The notes beneath the pieces are model-generated. The model worked only from the letters and a program-made list of their open reading frames with translations, searched no databases and had not been told where the DNA came from. A stretch of DNA of 64,000 bases from Desarmillaria ectypa (taxonomy: Eukaryota > Basidiomycota > Agaricomycetes > Agaricales > Physalacriaceae), in NCBI GenBank assembly GCA_030407005.1, contig JAUDYN010000009.1, positions 1 to 64,000 on the forward strand, in the 5' to 3' direction. Shown here piece after piece: positions 11,010 through 21,500 of this stretch (position 1 is its first letter; every line of letters starts with the position of its first letter). Both the position numbers and the translations under genes were made by a program.

Positions 11010-14000
11010 GATAGACCTGCGAGACGGAAACAGGAGTCAGGACCATTCTAAGCAAGATAAAGGTTAGGAGATACTTGCGACTGTGGAGACAAAATTAAAG
11101 ATAACAGTATAACCGCAACAGTTGTGGATTAAAAAGGAGCCGAAGTGTCGTGACAAAGTTGTTCGATATGCGGTGTCATGGATGTGGTGAAGCACCTTGC
11201 CGAAAACGGCAATTCTGGTTTCAGCACAAAAAATGACGCGACGGTCAGTACCATGGTTACGTCCTACTGGGTATATCCTAATCTCATTGCTTCAGCACAG
11301 TTCAGCATGTGAATCGAACTCTAAAATGAAGCGGGTAGCAGTCGAATTTGGGACTGGGGCAAGTAGTTAAGAAACTCCCGGCATACAACTTCTGACCAGT
11401 AATTTCTCGATTTAAAACAGACAATCCATAACAAGGCGACGGGTGGAAGTAGAAGACCCGTCAAAATCTAACTCGAGGGCATACTTTCCCGCTTCCAAGT
11501 CAAACGGCAAGGAATAGATGTTACGAAAAAGAGTTCGACGACCTTTCAGACGTATGCTTTCAAGGAATCGAATCACAAAATGGTAGCAGGTAGCCCACCA
11601 CTCTATGAGCGCCAGCGCCTCCGTATATGAGTACCGCATCCTCTAGATCAGGGGCAAACTACTGTGGTCCGTGACGACCCAGGCTCCGAGTTTTTACATC
11701 GACAACATGTCGTCACATGTTTGAATGTCTGCTAAAGTACTAGCTTGTAGTATGCGGAATGTAATTTGAAGGTAAAGGTATGATGGTCCACGCTCTTCCA
11801 CCCCATCTCGTGCCTTTTTTCCTCTGCAGACATATCACAATCCCGTATCGTGGAGTGCGTTCTTCACGTTTTCACACACACGAATGACATGCTCGACGGT
11901 TAGAACTCTCCTCGCTGGAGAAGTCCTGATTTGGTCGGCTAGAGTGTTCAAAGATGGAAAACATTCCTTATAAAATTAGGGTTTGCCGAAGAGGTCTTGT
12001 AAACGGAGAGGGGATGGAGATTTTCACAAGATAGGCGCAAAAAGAGGGTCAATAAATACCGAGATGAAGTCAACTTTAGCGGGTCTTCTGATTATATTTT
12101 CTGGGAGTCGGAGAACTCGTCATTTTCAGGTGAGATCTTGTCCCTTACCTGGGAGATGAACGGCCTTCTCCTATCCGAAAGGCAAGTATAAGAGGCTTAA
12201 TTAAGTATTTCTCAACATTTCTCCGCTTTGAACTACCACATTCACTATCCCAAGCTCCGTCTTTTCCATATCGGTGACAACCGAAGTGTGTTCCCTCACT
12301 TCAACCCGGTAAACCTTCGTTGTCTAACTACTTTTCTTTCCAGAACTTATATCAACAGATATCAAACAATTCAATGTAAACATGTGGCAGAACTATTCAC
12401 CAGCTGCACATCGTCTTTGCTTTGAAAGCAAAGATAGAGAAGGAGGAAACCTCAATGTTCGCATTTTTGGACTAGATCGCCATGGCGGTCGTACAGAATA
12501 CGCAAGGCCATAGTTTCTCTATCGCTTTATGCATCGCTGATTATTTAATTATCCTACATATCACCAGCAGTCGATCTACCCCAGATGCCTCACAGTCGGA
12601 TTATATTCAGAAATTCGTCGAGACCGCTAATGAAATCGTCGTCTGCCAGAATGACTTCATCGAGTGGAATAAAAGCATCGAAAAATCGGGGTATATTTTT
12701 CACAAAGTCAAAGCCTTCGCTGACTACCTAGGTTCCCCTCCCGGCCAAGGAATCTGATACTTGGACTCGCACACTTTTTCTTCTTGTTCTCAAGTTCTCA
12801 TGGTGCCTCCCTATCTGGGACTGAACATGTCCGCCTGAAAAAATCATGACTTTTTGCTACTGTTCGCATCCTCTTTCTCGGTATATCAGTCAGCCTCTTC
12901 CTGTTTCAGTTTGAAACCGGCTAAGATCTCATTAGTTTCTTTACCTGCATAAGATAACCACATCGTCTGCTCTATCCATATCTGTTCTGAATCTCAAAAA
13001 TTATGTCAATGTCATGTCTGGATTAGCTAATGAATGCAAATCTCTCACTTGTCATCAATTGGAAGTCTAACATGGCCCCTGGTACTGAAGAAAGTATCAC
13101 CAGAGCTGCTTTCCTTAGTATTCGATTTATGTTTAACTTCCGGGACAAACACCTAACTACTTGACAGTCTAGGTTTGGAAGTTTACAGTGATAGCGCCTT
13201 CTTAACGTACCGGGTAGTACATTGATACCAAGGTTCAAATCCCGTTCGAAGAATGTTGATGTTTTCCAATGCTTTTTTTAATTCTCCTCTCTCTTGCAAT
13301 CAATCAAACAACGTTTTAGCACCTGAAGAGTCTAGATTTTACCATTCTGGTTATGAATTATAAATTCGGGAAAAGGGGGGGAACAGCAGGGTTTCGACAG
13401 GGTGCGAGGTTTCGCATTACGGCTAACCACTTGAAAGCAACCGGTCAAGTATGATATTAATTGCGTGGTAGCGAATGTACGAATATTGAAGGATGAGGTT
13501 GGGATATCAGAGCCATACCTATGTCCTGTGTATACTCCACAGGGGAGCGCGAGAAAATGATATATAACAAAGACAGAACGAAAAGATACCCACACTCGGT
13601 CTTCCATCCCCCTCAGCCCGCGCAACCTCCAAAATCAACAGAGGCTTAGCCCTGAGCCCGAAACTCCACATAAGGAATCAATTTTACCAAATGATACATC
13701 CCACCCCCCATCCATGTCCGCATCTAATAATTTCTCTAAAAAAAACCAGGACAGCGGCTCGGCAGAACAGAGTCTCGTAGACATGCCAACGTTTCATCCT
13801 GATTCCTATAGCATCAACATCACCAAATTTACTGACACGTAAATCACTCAACACTAGAACCGTATCGCTGCGTCCAAGAGAGAGAATGCCGGATGGCTAG
13901 TGATAGTCGCGGGTGTAGCTACGAACGACGGAGAAGTACGGACATCCTGCCCGAATGTACACGTGATCACGGAGGATCCGCACCGTGCCCAAGCTCCTAA

Positions 14001-14169
14001 CGCCATAAAAGTTCAGTAACTTGGTGTGATGCATGGTGTATTGAAGGGGCTGTTATTTAGCGATCAATGAGTCGGAACAGGCATTAACCAATATCGTCTC
14101 ATTTCAACAAAATAGCTACATTTTTTCGTGCTCGAAGTACAAACAAGTGAAAGAAATTTAGTCACAAGA
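11010..14169. other. Intergenic with no supported gene
   Basis: The longest candidate is an ATG frame at 12482-12757 (+, 91 codons, MAVVQNTQGHSF...). It has no recognised family and no upstream promoter or splice evidence. The minus frame at 13332-13625 is equally unsupported. A tRNA-like element at 13195-13253 is listed separately. Confidence 0.4.
13195..13253 (+). repeat. tRNA-like element (possible SINE head or tRNA relic)
   Basis: It has an intact box B (GGTTCAAATCC) and complementary ends (CTTCTT near the start, AAGAAT at the end). At about 59 nt it is too short for a full cloverleaf. It aligns loosely over its whole length with the element at 19083-19144. A T-rich stretch follows, as expected for a Pol III terminator. 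Confidence 0.4.
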
Positions 14170-15837
14170 CTATACAAATTTCCCGCCTGACGCCGACGCC
14201 GACATGGAGCCATGAAACTTTAGCTCCGATTTTGACTGATCGTTAATGGGTTCGTCCAACGTCAGAGTTGTTTGGGAAATAGGACAAAGTGGGATCGTGT
14301 TGGTGATCTGTACAGTATATTCATGTTCAGTTTTGGTGCGGGTCGCAGTCAAGTACATACCCTTTCTTCATCGTGGAACTTGAACATTCTATGAAGCAGT
14401 GAGCCGGAACTTTAACCTCCTTACTGCTTTTTGTGTCGCGTGCATTGAACCTAAATACGGAGGGCGTCAGTAAGAAAGTCAAATCTACACGACTTCATTG
14501 CTGCTCACATTGCTATTAAGGAAATGATATACACTATCGATAATATTCCAAAGTCAGGCACATTTTGAAAGAAAAAGTCGAGGACAGACTTTTCGATATA
14601 ATGAATGAGATCCCTGCAAAAATTAGGGTATCTGGTAAAACAAGGAACTGGTATGGTGTTAGAGCAGGTAAATATGGACCTGTATAAAGAATATGCGTAC
14701 TATTATAAGGTTTATCAAGAAGCATACAATACATGGTTGTGTTAGCAAATTATTATTACAAAGGAAACTAGAATTCACGTACGTCGTTGCAATTCCAGAA
14801 ATCAGTATAAACCGCATAATAATCGCGATCATTGCAGTGGTACTAAAGACTCTTATTGAAAACTGTTATGGATATTGAGTATTCGTAAACTCGGTGCATG
14901 AGTCAACGCATGCCTACACTCGGCCTTCTCGGTCCTAGCAGTCACTCACACATAATTTTCTCTTACTTTCTCTATTCTTCTTGCTGATACTAGAATATAA
15001 TAGAACATTGCAGAATATTCATGACTCAAGCCCTTTAGTATATAAATACTGTCTGTAACATTGTAAAAAAAATCAACCAACTCATCTTCAATTCCACTTC
15101 ATTGTGTGAACTAAGCATCTGATCGATTACACCTAGCGCTTGCTGAACAACTCGTTGGATACGCCAAGCGCTTTCCGACACGAATAATCAGGTTCTGTGA
15201 ACGGTCAGGAAGATACTGGGAAATAAGATCATACACGGACATTGAACAAGACATCAAGCTATTTAAGCATGGACATTAGCTGGACATTAGAGACATTTAA
15301 TTCCACTATACCTTGAGGCTCCTGCATGCTCACTGTCAGTTAAATCCAATATAAAGACTGAATAGAGGAACGAACCGCACAATTTTTAGATGTCTCAAAT
15401 AGTTGCCGAATGATTCAATTAAACAAAAAATAGAGGGCATGAATACTGAGAGCGACGTGCAGCGTATCAAAGACCCTAGAAAATATGCCAACTCCGGAAC
15501 TTTCAGGTTACATAAGATGGAATCCACCAAAGAACTGCGAACTATCGTGATTCGCCAGCGAGATTTGGCATGACCTTTTGGTGAAATAGTAAGGCTTATG
15601 AACCGAATAGCGATAGAACCATCAGTCGTCGGGATATCGCTTGTAATAGATAAATGTTTGGAGACTCATTATCCCATATAGACTACATTCGATACCGTTG
15701 ACTATAAGCCGACATCACTGAAAATAACTGTAGCTATGAATTACCCACACCAATGCAACACTTGATCCCAAATAAATGACTCCTAGCGTTGAGGGTAAGG
15801 ACGGAATTGCGACCGATAGATTTGAGAAGGACATCAT
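14170..15837 (-). pseudogene. Decayed DUF6534 gene
   Basis: This is a minus-strand relative of the gene at 7224-9122. It starts at ATG 15837 (MMSFSNLS..PSLPSTLGVIYLG) and continues with SLQTFIYYKRYPDD. A TGA stop then replaces one codon just before WFYRYS (near 15,620). The next helix (DTLHVALSIHALYF) is separated from LIESFGNYL by a frameshift near 15,425. Further on, the exon for AMIAIIMRFILISGIATT (near 14,800) and the last helix LPDTLIFAGISFIIS (near 14,620) are still visible. The 3' limit at 14170 is a guess. The segment 14,880-15,330 matches nothing in the family. It contains a TATATAAAT box and pyrimidine-rich tracts like those in the solo LTRs of this window, so it may be an insertion. 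At least two lesions make this a pseudogene. Confidence 0.8.
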
Positions 15838-17681
15838 GGTGAATGAAGAAAAGGGTCTGCACCAGAAGGCCAACATCTTACAAATAGTGTTGGTGACATC
15901 AAGAATCAGAGTCTAGGAATGCAGAGTGCTCCTTTCAAGGCTGTGTTAAACGCGATCCCTATCAACGATCAACTGCATGAGAGAATTTACCTGGGAACGA
16001 TGGACTCTCTCACCTTCCTCCTGACAGCACTGGTAGGTGGCAGTGCCTTTCTTCCATAGCAAGAGAGCTCAACCGTGCCTTCACGTAAATTCTTGCCATA
16101 TCACAGGGACCCTATGCAGTACGGCACAACAGTCTGTGATCAGCATCGGCATGGTGATGCAGGAGATACGAAGCCTTTTCTAATCTAATGAAATCAATCA
16201 ATTATCGTGCACCGCTGCGCATGATGATCAATGAACCGATGACACACATATCTAGGGGTGACCCCGATTTGAGAAGACCTGAATGCCATATGGCGTACTG
16301 CATAGCCGAGTCCTGGGAGTGAGTAAAATCAAAATATAGGCGAGAAGAGAAAAGGACGACGTCTAATGGCTAACGGAGGCCTCGTCACGTTGGAGGTTCG
16401 ATTCTCTATGGACGTCTACGGCTACGAACTTTTCCCATGACACCTACACCGCCGGCCGGGTGCTTTCTGGCTTTTGTCATCCTACATTGAGCATCCGTAG
16501 TTAACTGATGTCACCTAATTCTTATTGGATCCAAACGTTGTGTAACAATTCCTTTATCCCAAGATGGAACACTGTATTTTCGCTGACTGATTATGTGATA
16601 TGTATATCACTAGTGCCGGAAGGTCACTCGGCGATACATTGATGAAGCGCAAACTTTGTGTACGAGCACATCCTACTAGGTAGGGAGACTAGACTGCGGG
16701 AGTGAGGTAAGGAAGAGGATGAAGGACCTAGAGGTGACGAGAACCTACTCAAATACTCAATAGATGTGGCTTGGTAGCACAGTTGTACATTCCATCCTTC
16801 GCCTACGAGCACAAGGGTGGTGCACGCATTGTTCGTGGGGATACTTGACCCGGATGGTAATGATCCCCTAGACATCAGTTCCCGTACCATCCCTAGTGTG
16901 ATTGCCTCCCGACCAGAGGTAACGTCCGAGCCACAGCGAAAAATTTTTGGGACCTCGAGGTCTCTGTATCGTCGCTCCTGATTGAATTTTTAATCTATAA
17001 TGGAAGGATGAGACAAAAAGAAGGGATGAAAATTTGTTCTTTTGACTTAGCCATGTAGCACGGGGAATAAAAAAAAATAAAGCATTTGTAGCCAGCTCTT
17101 ACGATGTCACAGATAATAACCAAGCGATCGAAGTATATAGCGCGAAGTTCAGAGGGAAATAGCACATAAGAATACGAAACTTATTGTACCGGGGATATGA
17201 GCAAATGGAGAGACCGTATCGGATACATCGTCTAGACACGCTATGCAAACCTCAGAAATCGTGTTTGCGGATGACGCAGTGCCTTCTTTCCTGTGCAAAG
17301 GTTCTTGAAGAAATCTCCCCGTGAATGTTCTGAGTTACTATTTGTGTACGACTCTGTTAGTCGAGCTGATTATTGAAAGAAGGGAGCAAGTACTTTCATT
17401 CGTTTTGTGTAATCTGCCGCAGAGCATATCCTATGACCTTTCATACCAGTGCGCATGAGATTTAACTGTAGAATTTATTTAGGCACAGGAACATCTCTTT
17501 TGAGCCGACCGGTCGGTCGTCAAAGCTGCCGTGGTTTGAGTTTACCTAGGAGTTAGTTTGGCAACGATTCTGTTGTGAGACGCGGCATGCTATATCAGGA
17601 ATAATAATCGGAGGGGAATGCTGTGGGAGCCTCATAATCTGAATCTGAATCGGCCCGTAACGATCTTAGACTTGAACGTCC
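15838..17681. other. Intergenic, no supported gene
   Basis: No exon chain is recognised. A tRNA-like element at 16355-16416 is listed separately. The minus-strand frames near 16.6-16.9 kb are Ser-rich low-complexity translations without family support. Confidence 0.4.
16355..16416 (+). repeat. tRNA-like element, 62 nt
   Basis: It contains a perfect box B (GGTTCGATTCT), a near-match to box A (GTCTAATGGCT), and GACGTC at both ends. The T stem and acceptor stem do not pair well in a standard cloverleaf, and the total length is about 10 nt too short. It is a tRNA relic or a SINE head rather than a working tRNA. Confidence 0.4.
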
Positions 17682-19070
17682 ATGAACAGCCATCTCTACA
17701 ACATGCCTGACGATATCTTGATTCACACCATCTCATTTCTCTCTGTACCAGATATTCTGCTTCTACTTTCCCAACTGTACAGTGCTGGTTACTGAGATCA
17801 CAAACATGTGAACTGTTCCACACGCTCACAAGGCTACACATCGTATGGAAAAACGCATTCAAACTCGACATCCTCTCCAATAACTACCCGTATTCCCTTG
17901 ATTACGAAGATCTCGAGCAGCGCACGCGTCACACTTACCGACTCGCATCTCGATGGCTTGCAGATACTCCTCTGATCCCTGCGAGTGAGACAAGCTTTAC
18001 TGGTTTGCCTGTATCTAAAATTAAATTCATCCCGGGGCGGCAACACAAGTGGCTGCTGACCATATGCAAGGTGATCTGGTCGGTGTTGACGATCTGGGAT
18101 ATCGCGCATGCGCACAAGTGCTCAGAGTGGTCACCAAAAGGCGAGCAACTCCATAGAGTTATGCTTAACGTGGATCCAGAGTCTGAAGTGAGCATGGCAG
18201 TGTCGTTTTACATGTGAGCGCTCGTTCCTCTGATGAACGATCGCTAACCTATGTAGGTCGAAGAAAATTGTGCTCCTGAATTTGGATGACTTGGGGACCT
18301 TGCATGAAATTCACTCTATCGACATTGACATTCACCCAGTCAACCTCACTGGCGACATATTAGCACTCAGCGACTTCTTCTCCAAGACGATCATCTACAA
18401 CTGGAAGACTGAGGAGCGTGCCTACCTCGAAGAAGGTCATATGCAGGTAACCATCCTCCGACCATAAAATTTAAACCTCCTTATTCATCTGCTACGCTCA
18501 CAGTTCAATTACTGTATCCAAGTAAACTTCACCTCGACCACCATCCAAGTCTTGCGTGCCCACTCCATCAACTTCTACGCCTTTCCGAACCCCCTTGTCG
18601 GACAAACCCACACCCCCATCGCTGCTCACTCCTTCGGCTGGGTTGGCGGCATCAGCGTACCCTCCCCAGAACCCAATAGCCTGCTCTCCATCTTCGTCCG
18701 CTCCAACAGTAGCAGCCCCTGGGCATCAGAACTAGATGAGCTCGAACTCTACTCGCTCTCCTCCTTTCCCCCAACCCTCGTCTCCAAAGTATCATCTCGC
18801 AGTGGCCCACTCCACTGCACGGATATCATCCTCGGAAAGCATGCCACTGCCGTATGGATCCACCTACATAAGCATATCATAGGCCCCCACTGGGAGAAAA
18901 TGCTCATCGCAGCCATATTCCCCGGCCCGCTTAACCCCACTGCACAAGTTCGCGTTCGCGAGGTCTGCTTAAACACTGTCAATAACCGTACCGTGTTGGA
19001 TTATGATGAAGAGCTTGGGAGGATCGCGCTTGAGTCGGCATGTGGGGAAGCTACCATTATTCAACTGTAG
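17682..19070 (+). CDS. F-box domain protein
   Basis: Exon ends consistent in phase are 17783-18213, 18257-18446 and 18504-19070, joined by 43-nt and 57-nt GT-AG introns. The first exon is less certain. From ATG 17682 the frame reads MPDDILIHTISFLS, a clear F-box start, and a 38-nt intron (17745-17782) keeps the frame into QTCELFHTLTRLHIVW. That intron would remove part of the usual F-box (VPDILLLL), so a small lesion at the 5' end is the alternative. On this model the protein has 416 residues. Apart from the F-box the body has no recognised domain and may be beta-rich. The likely role is as a substrate receptor in an SCF ubiquitin ligase. Confidence 0.7.
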
Positions 19071-19082
19071 TCGAAATACATG

Positions 19083-19144
19083 CCCTTCGTGGCGTATTGG
19101 GTACATTAAGTCAATTACCCCAGGGTTCGAATCCTACTCGAGGG
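19083..19144 (+). repeat. tRNA-like element, 62 nt
   Basis: It begins 13 nt after the F-box gene. The near box A is TGGCGTATTGG and box B is GGTTCGAATCC. The ends CCCTTCG/TCGAGGG pair with one mismatch. The anticodon region is too short for a standard tRNA. A T-rich tract (tagttttttc) follows. It resembles 13195-13253. Confidence 0.45.
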
Positions 19145-19629
19145 ATAAAAATCTTGTAATAGTTTTTTCTTTCTCATAATTAGTCAATGCATTCCCTGCA
19201 GTCTTTGACAATTCTCGCCATGCTTGAGCGTGGGAGTCTGACCTATTTGGTAACCCTCCGGCGACTCAGTACTTCGTTCGGTCCCTTGCCCACGCCCGGT
19301 CTCAAGACAATGATTTTCCGCTTATTCATTATTTCATTATCACTCTAGTTTTTTAATAAAGGTATTATTTGGATATTCTGCATGTTTTCGTCGTGTCCGT
19401 CGGCTCTGCTAATCTCTGTTACACCATTGCCATGTCCTTAAAATGAAGCCACATTTCATACGTTCTTTGCCACCCTGCAGACTCCTGATCCTATCAGTCG
19501 CACTCATGCCGTCCATCAGTCACCCTCAAACTCGAATCCGACAGACCCTTGCATGTTCCCGAAGAGCCGAGTGCTAAAACTGGGAGTCCTCACAAGCTGT
19601 CGCATCGTCGCGGAACTGTACATGACTTT

Positions 19630-19877
19630 TGTTGGAATTTGAGAGTTAAGCCAAGATGATGGCAATCCGGCATCATGCCGAACTTGCTGATTAAGAGAGA
19701 AATATTAGGAAACTTGTAGAAGATTCTAGTACATTAGCATTTAGTATATAAGTAGGTACAGTAGTGTACATCTGCATGCGTTTGCAGAGCTCAGCCAAGC
19801 GCAATACTATTGGCCTGACACCGCGCATGTACTAACTGGGAACGAACTGATCTTCTCATCCCCTGTTTTTCACAACA
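19630..19877 (+). mobile_element. Solo LTR, family A, copy 1
   Basis: It is 248 bp, beginning TGTTGG and ending CAACA, and is flanked on both sides by the 5-bp direct repeat acttt. An internal TATATAAG gives a plausible promoter. TG...CA ends and a 5-bp duplication are typical of LTR retrotransposons, here most like Ty1/copia. No internal domain remains, so this is a solo LTR formed by recombination between the two LTRs of an element. It differs from the two copies near 54-56 kb at roughly ten positions. Confidence 0.9.
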
Positions 19878-20078
19878 ACTTTGAATTAACAAATCTGTTA
19901 ATGGCTTCAATTTGCATATAAATTCAATGTATTTTTAATCAACGATAGTATACACAGCAATATACAGAATGTTAGCTTACCAAGAATAAATTGCTGAACA
20001 ATCACAAGAAACAGAGGCATGAATGGGGGAGGTGTTGAAATAAGCGGCAATTCTCCAGCCGCTCACCCGGATAAAGCA

Positions 20079-20108
20079 GGGAACCCTCGCAAACATGCGA
20101 GGGTTCTC
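20079..20108. repeat. Perfect hairpin
   Basis: GAACCCTCGC (20081-20090) and GCGAGGGTTC (20097-20106) form a 10-bp perfect stem over a 6-nt loop, extendable by two pairs at the base. It lies in non-coding DNA. There is no U tract as in a bacterial terminator and its role is unknown. Confidence 0.6.
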
Positions 20109-20717
20109 CTTGCTCGTCTAGCTATTTATCTACACTGTACACCTAATAGAAGTAACACTACGTAGTAAACAAGGTCGAGGAGAAGAACAAGCTTCCTTCC
20201 CTGACAACCGAAGATCCCGACGCCAACTGCGCTGCGATGCGCGACACTTGATACTCCAACAGGAGGAACCTCAAGGATGGATCGCCAGTGGCTTTTAATG
20301 AATAGTAATGAATATTAAATAAAGAATTATACAAAGACGGTGAAGAAATGGGCGTTCGGCGCATGTACGGAATGGCACCTGGAGTAGCCAAGGACGATGT
20401 AAACATGGCACACAAACTGCTATTTCGGGTAGTTGTTTGGAATCCCACGCTCGAGAGCATGGAGGAGAGTAAGTTCCCAACTATTCCCTGCACATCAAAA
20501 AATGAAAGGGCCACAAGTCGCTTAGTTTTGATTTCCTTGCAAAGCGCGGTTAGACCTGCCCTCATGATATCACATGACCCCGACTTTATTGGACGAGGCC
20601 ACCCTGAAATGTTCCCTCTTTTTCTGCGACATACAAATTTACTTCTTTCTTCTCGCAGGATATTCAAATTCTATCTCGCCCATCTGACTTTTTTTTCCTT
20701 CTTTCAGCGCGGCTGTG

Positions 20718-20924
20718 TGTTGGGATTTGCAACTTCAAGCATGTGCCAGAAGATTCCCGAACCTTCGGTACCATCAATTTGGCACGATACTAGGATATAA
20801 TTAGGTACTTTAGTAGAACATTCTAGATACATTCTGTAGTATTTAAGGAGCTCGTCTTGAGCTCTAGTAGCTAATAATTTAGTATTTTCTACTCAGCAAG
20901 CCTCCCACTGCAATAGTTACAACA
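20718..20924 (+). mobile_element. Solo LTR, family B
   Basis: It is 207 bp, begins TGTTGGGATTTG and ends TTACAACA. It is flanked on both sides by the 5-bp direct repeat ctgtg (20713-20717 and 20925-20929). Its ends resemble family A but its middle differs. No internal retrotransposon sequence is present. Confidence 0.9.
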
Positions 20925-21394
20925 CTGTGCAGTGTCAAGTCTTCGGTAATCATGCCTCGCAATGATTCCCCTTGTTTGGACGATCATTCCTATCTTCAAG
21001 CCGGGTCTGATATCTTTTTCCCGATTTCAATAATACGCTTTCTCAGTTATATTGAGTGCCACGGTTAGTAGTATGCCCACTTGACAAAAGAGTCTCCCCC
21101 CAAAATCGACATCTCCCGTTCCATGCTGTCACCTTTTGTTAGCAGATTTAGTGCTTCCATACAGGCAGGCAGGCTTATCAGGGTACATCTGTGAGTATTT
21201 CGGAAGCGAATGATACGTTGCTGCCATCTTTAGCTCACGATCCCTCTCTGACAAAGAGCTCTTCCGATTTTTCAGGTATGGCAAGGCACGTAGGGCCAAG
21301 TTGAACGCTGATAAACTCGCGCATGGATGATAATCTCGAAACTCATCATCATCCTTTCAGCCAAGAAATAAATAGATGCATAAGGTATTGGTAT

Positions 21395-21500
21395 GCCCTA
21401 TCGTCGTACCTGAGATTGAGTGCACTCAAACACGTAAAGTTACTGTCATCTACGTTGACTATAAAGTGCAAGTAATCCGCCGCTCAATGGCCATCCCGGC
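21395..21500 (+). pseudogene. Fragment of the receptor-like gene found at 26.9-28 kb
   Basis: About 100 bp match, in opposite orientation, the intron 2/exon 3 region of the minus-strand gene at 26936-28033. The shared order is cctgagat.gagtg.act, then tacgt, then ACTG.CATCTACGT.GACT, then aagtaatccgccgctca.tggcc. The similarity stops abruptly on the 3' side. No neighbouring exons follow. Confidence 0.6.

Noticed and set aside
12482..12757. 91-codon plus-strand frame as a gene
   Set aside because: No family, no introns, no supporting context; too short to accept alone in a gene-poor stretch.
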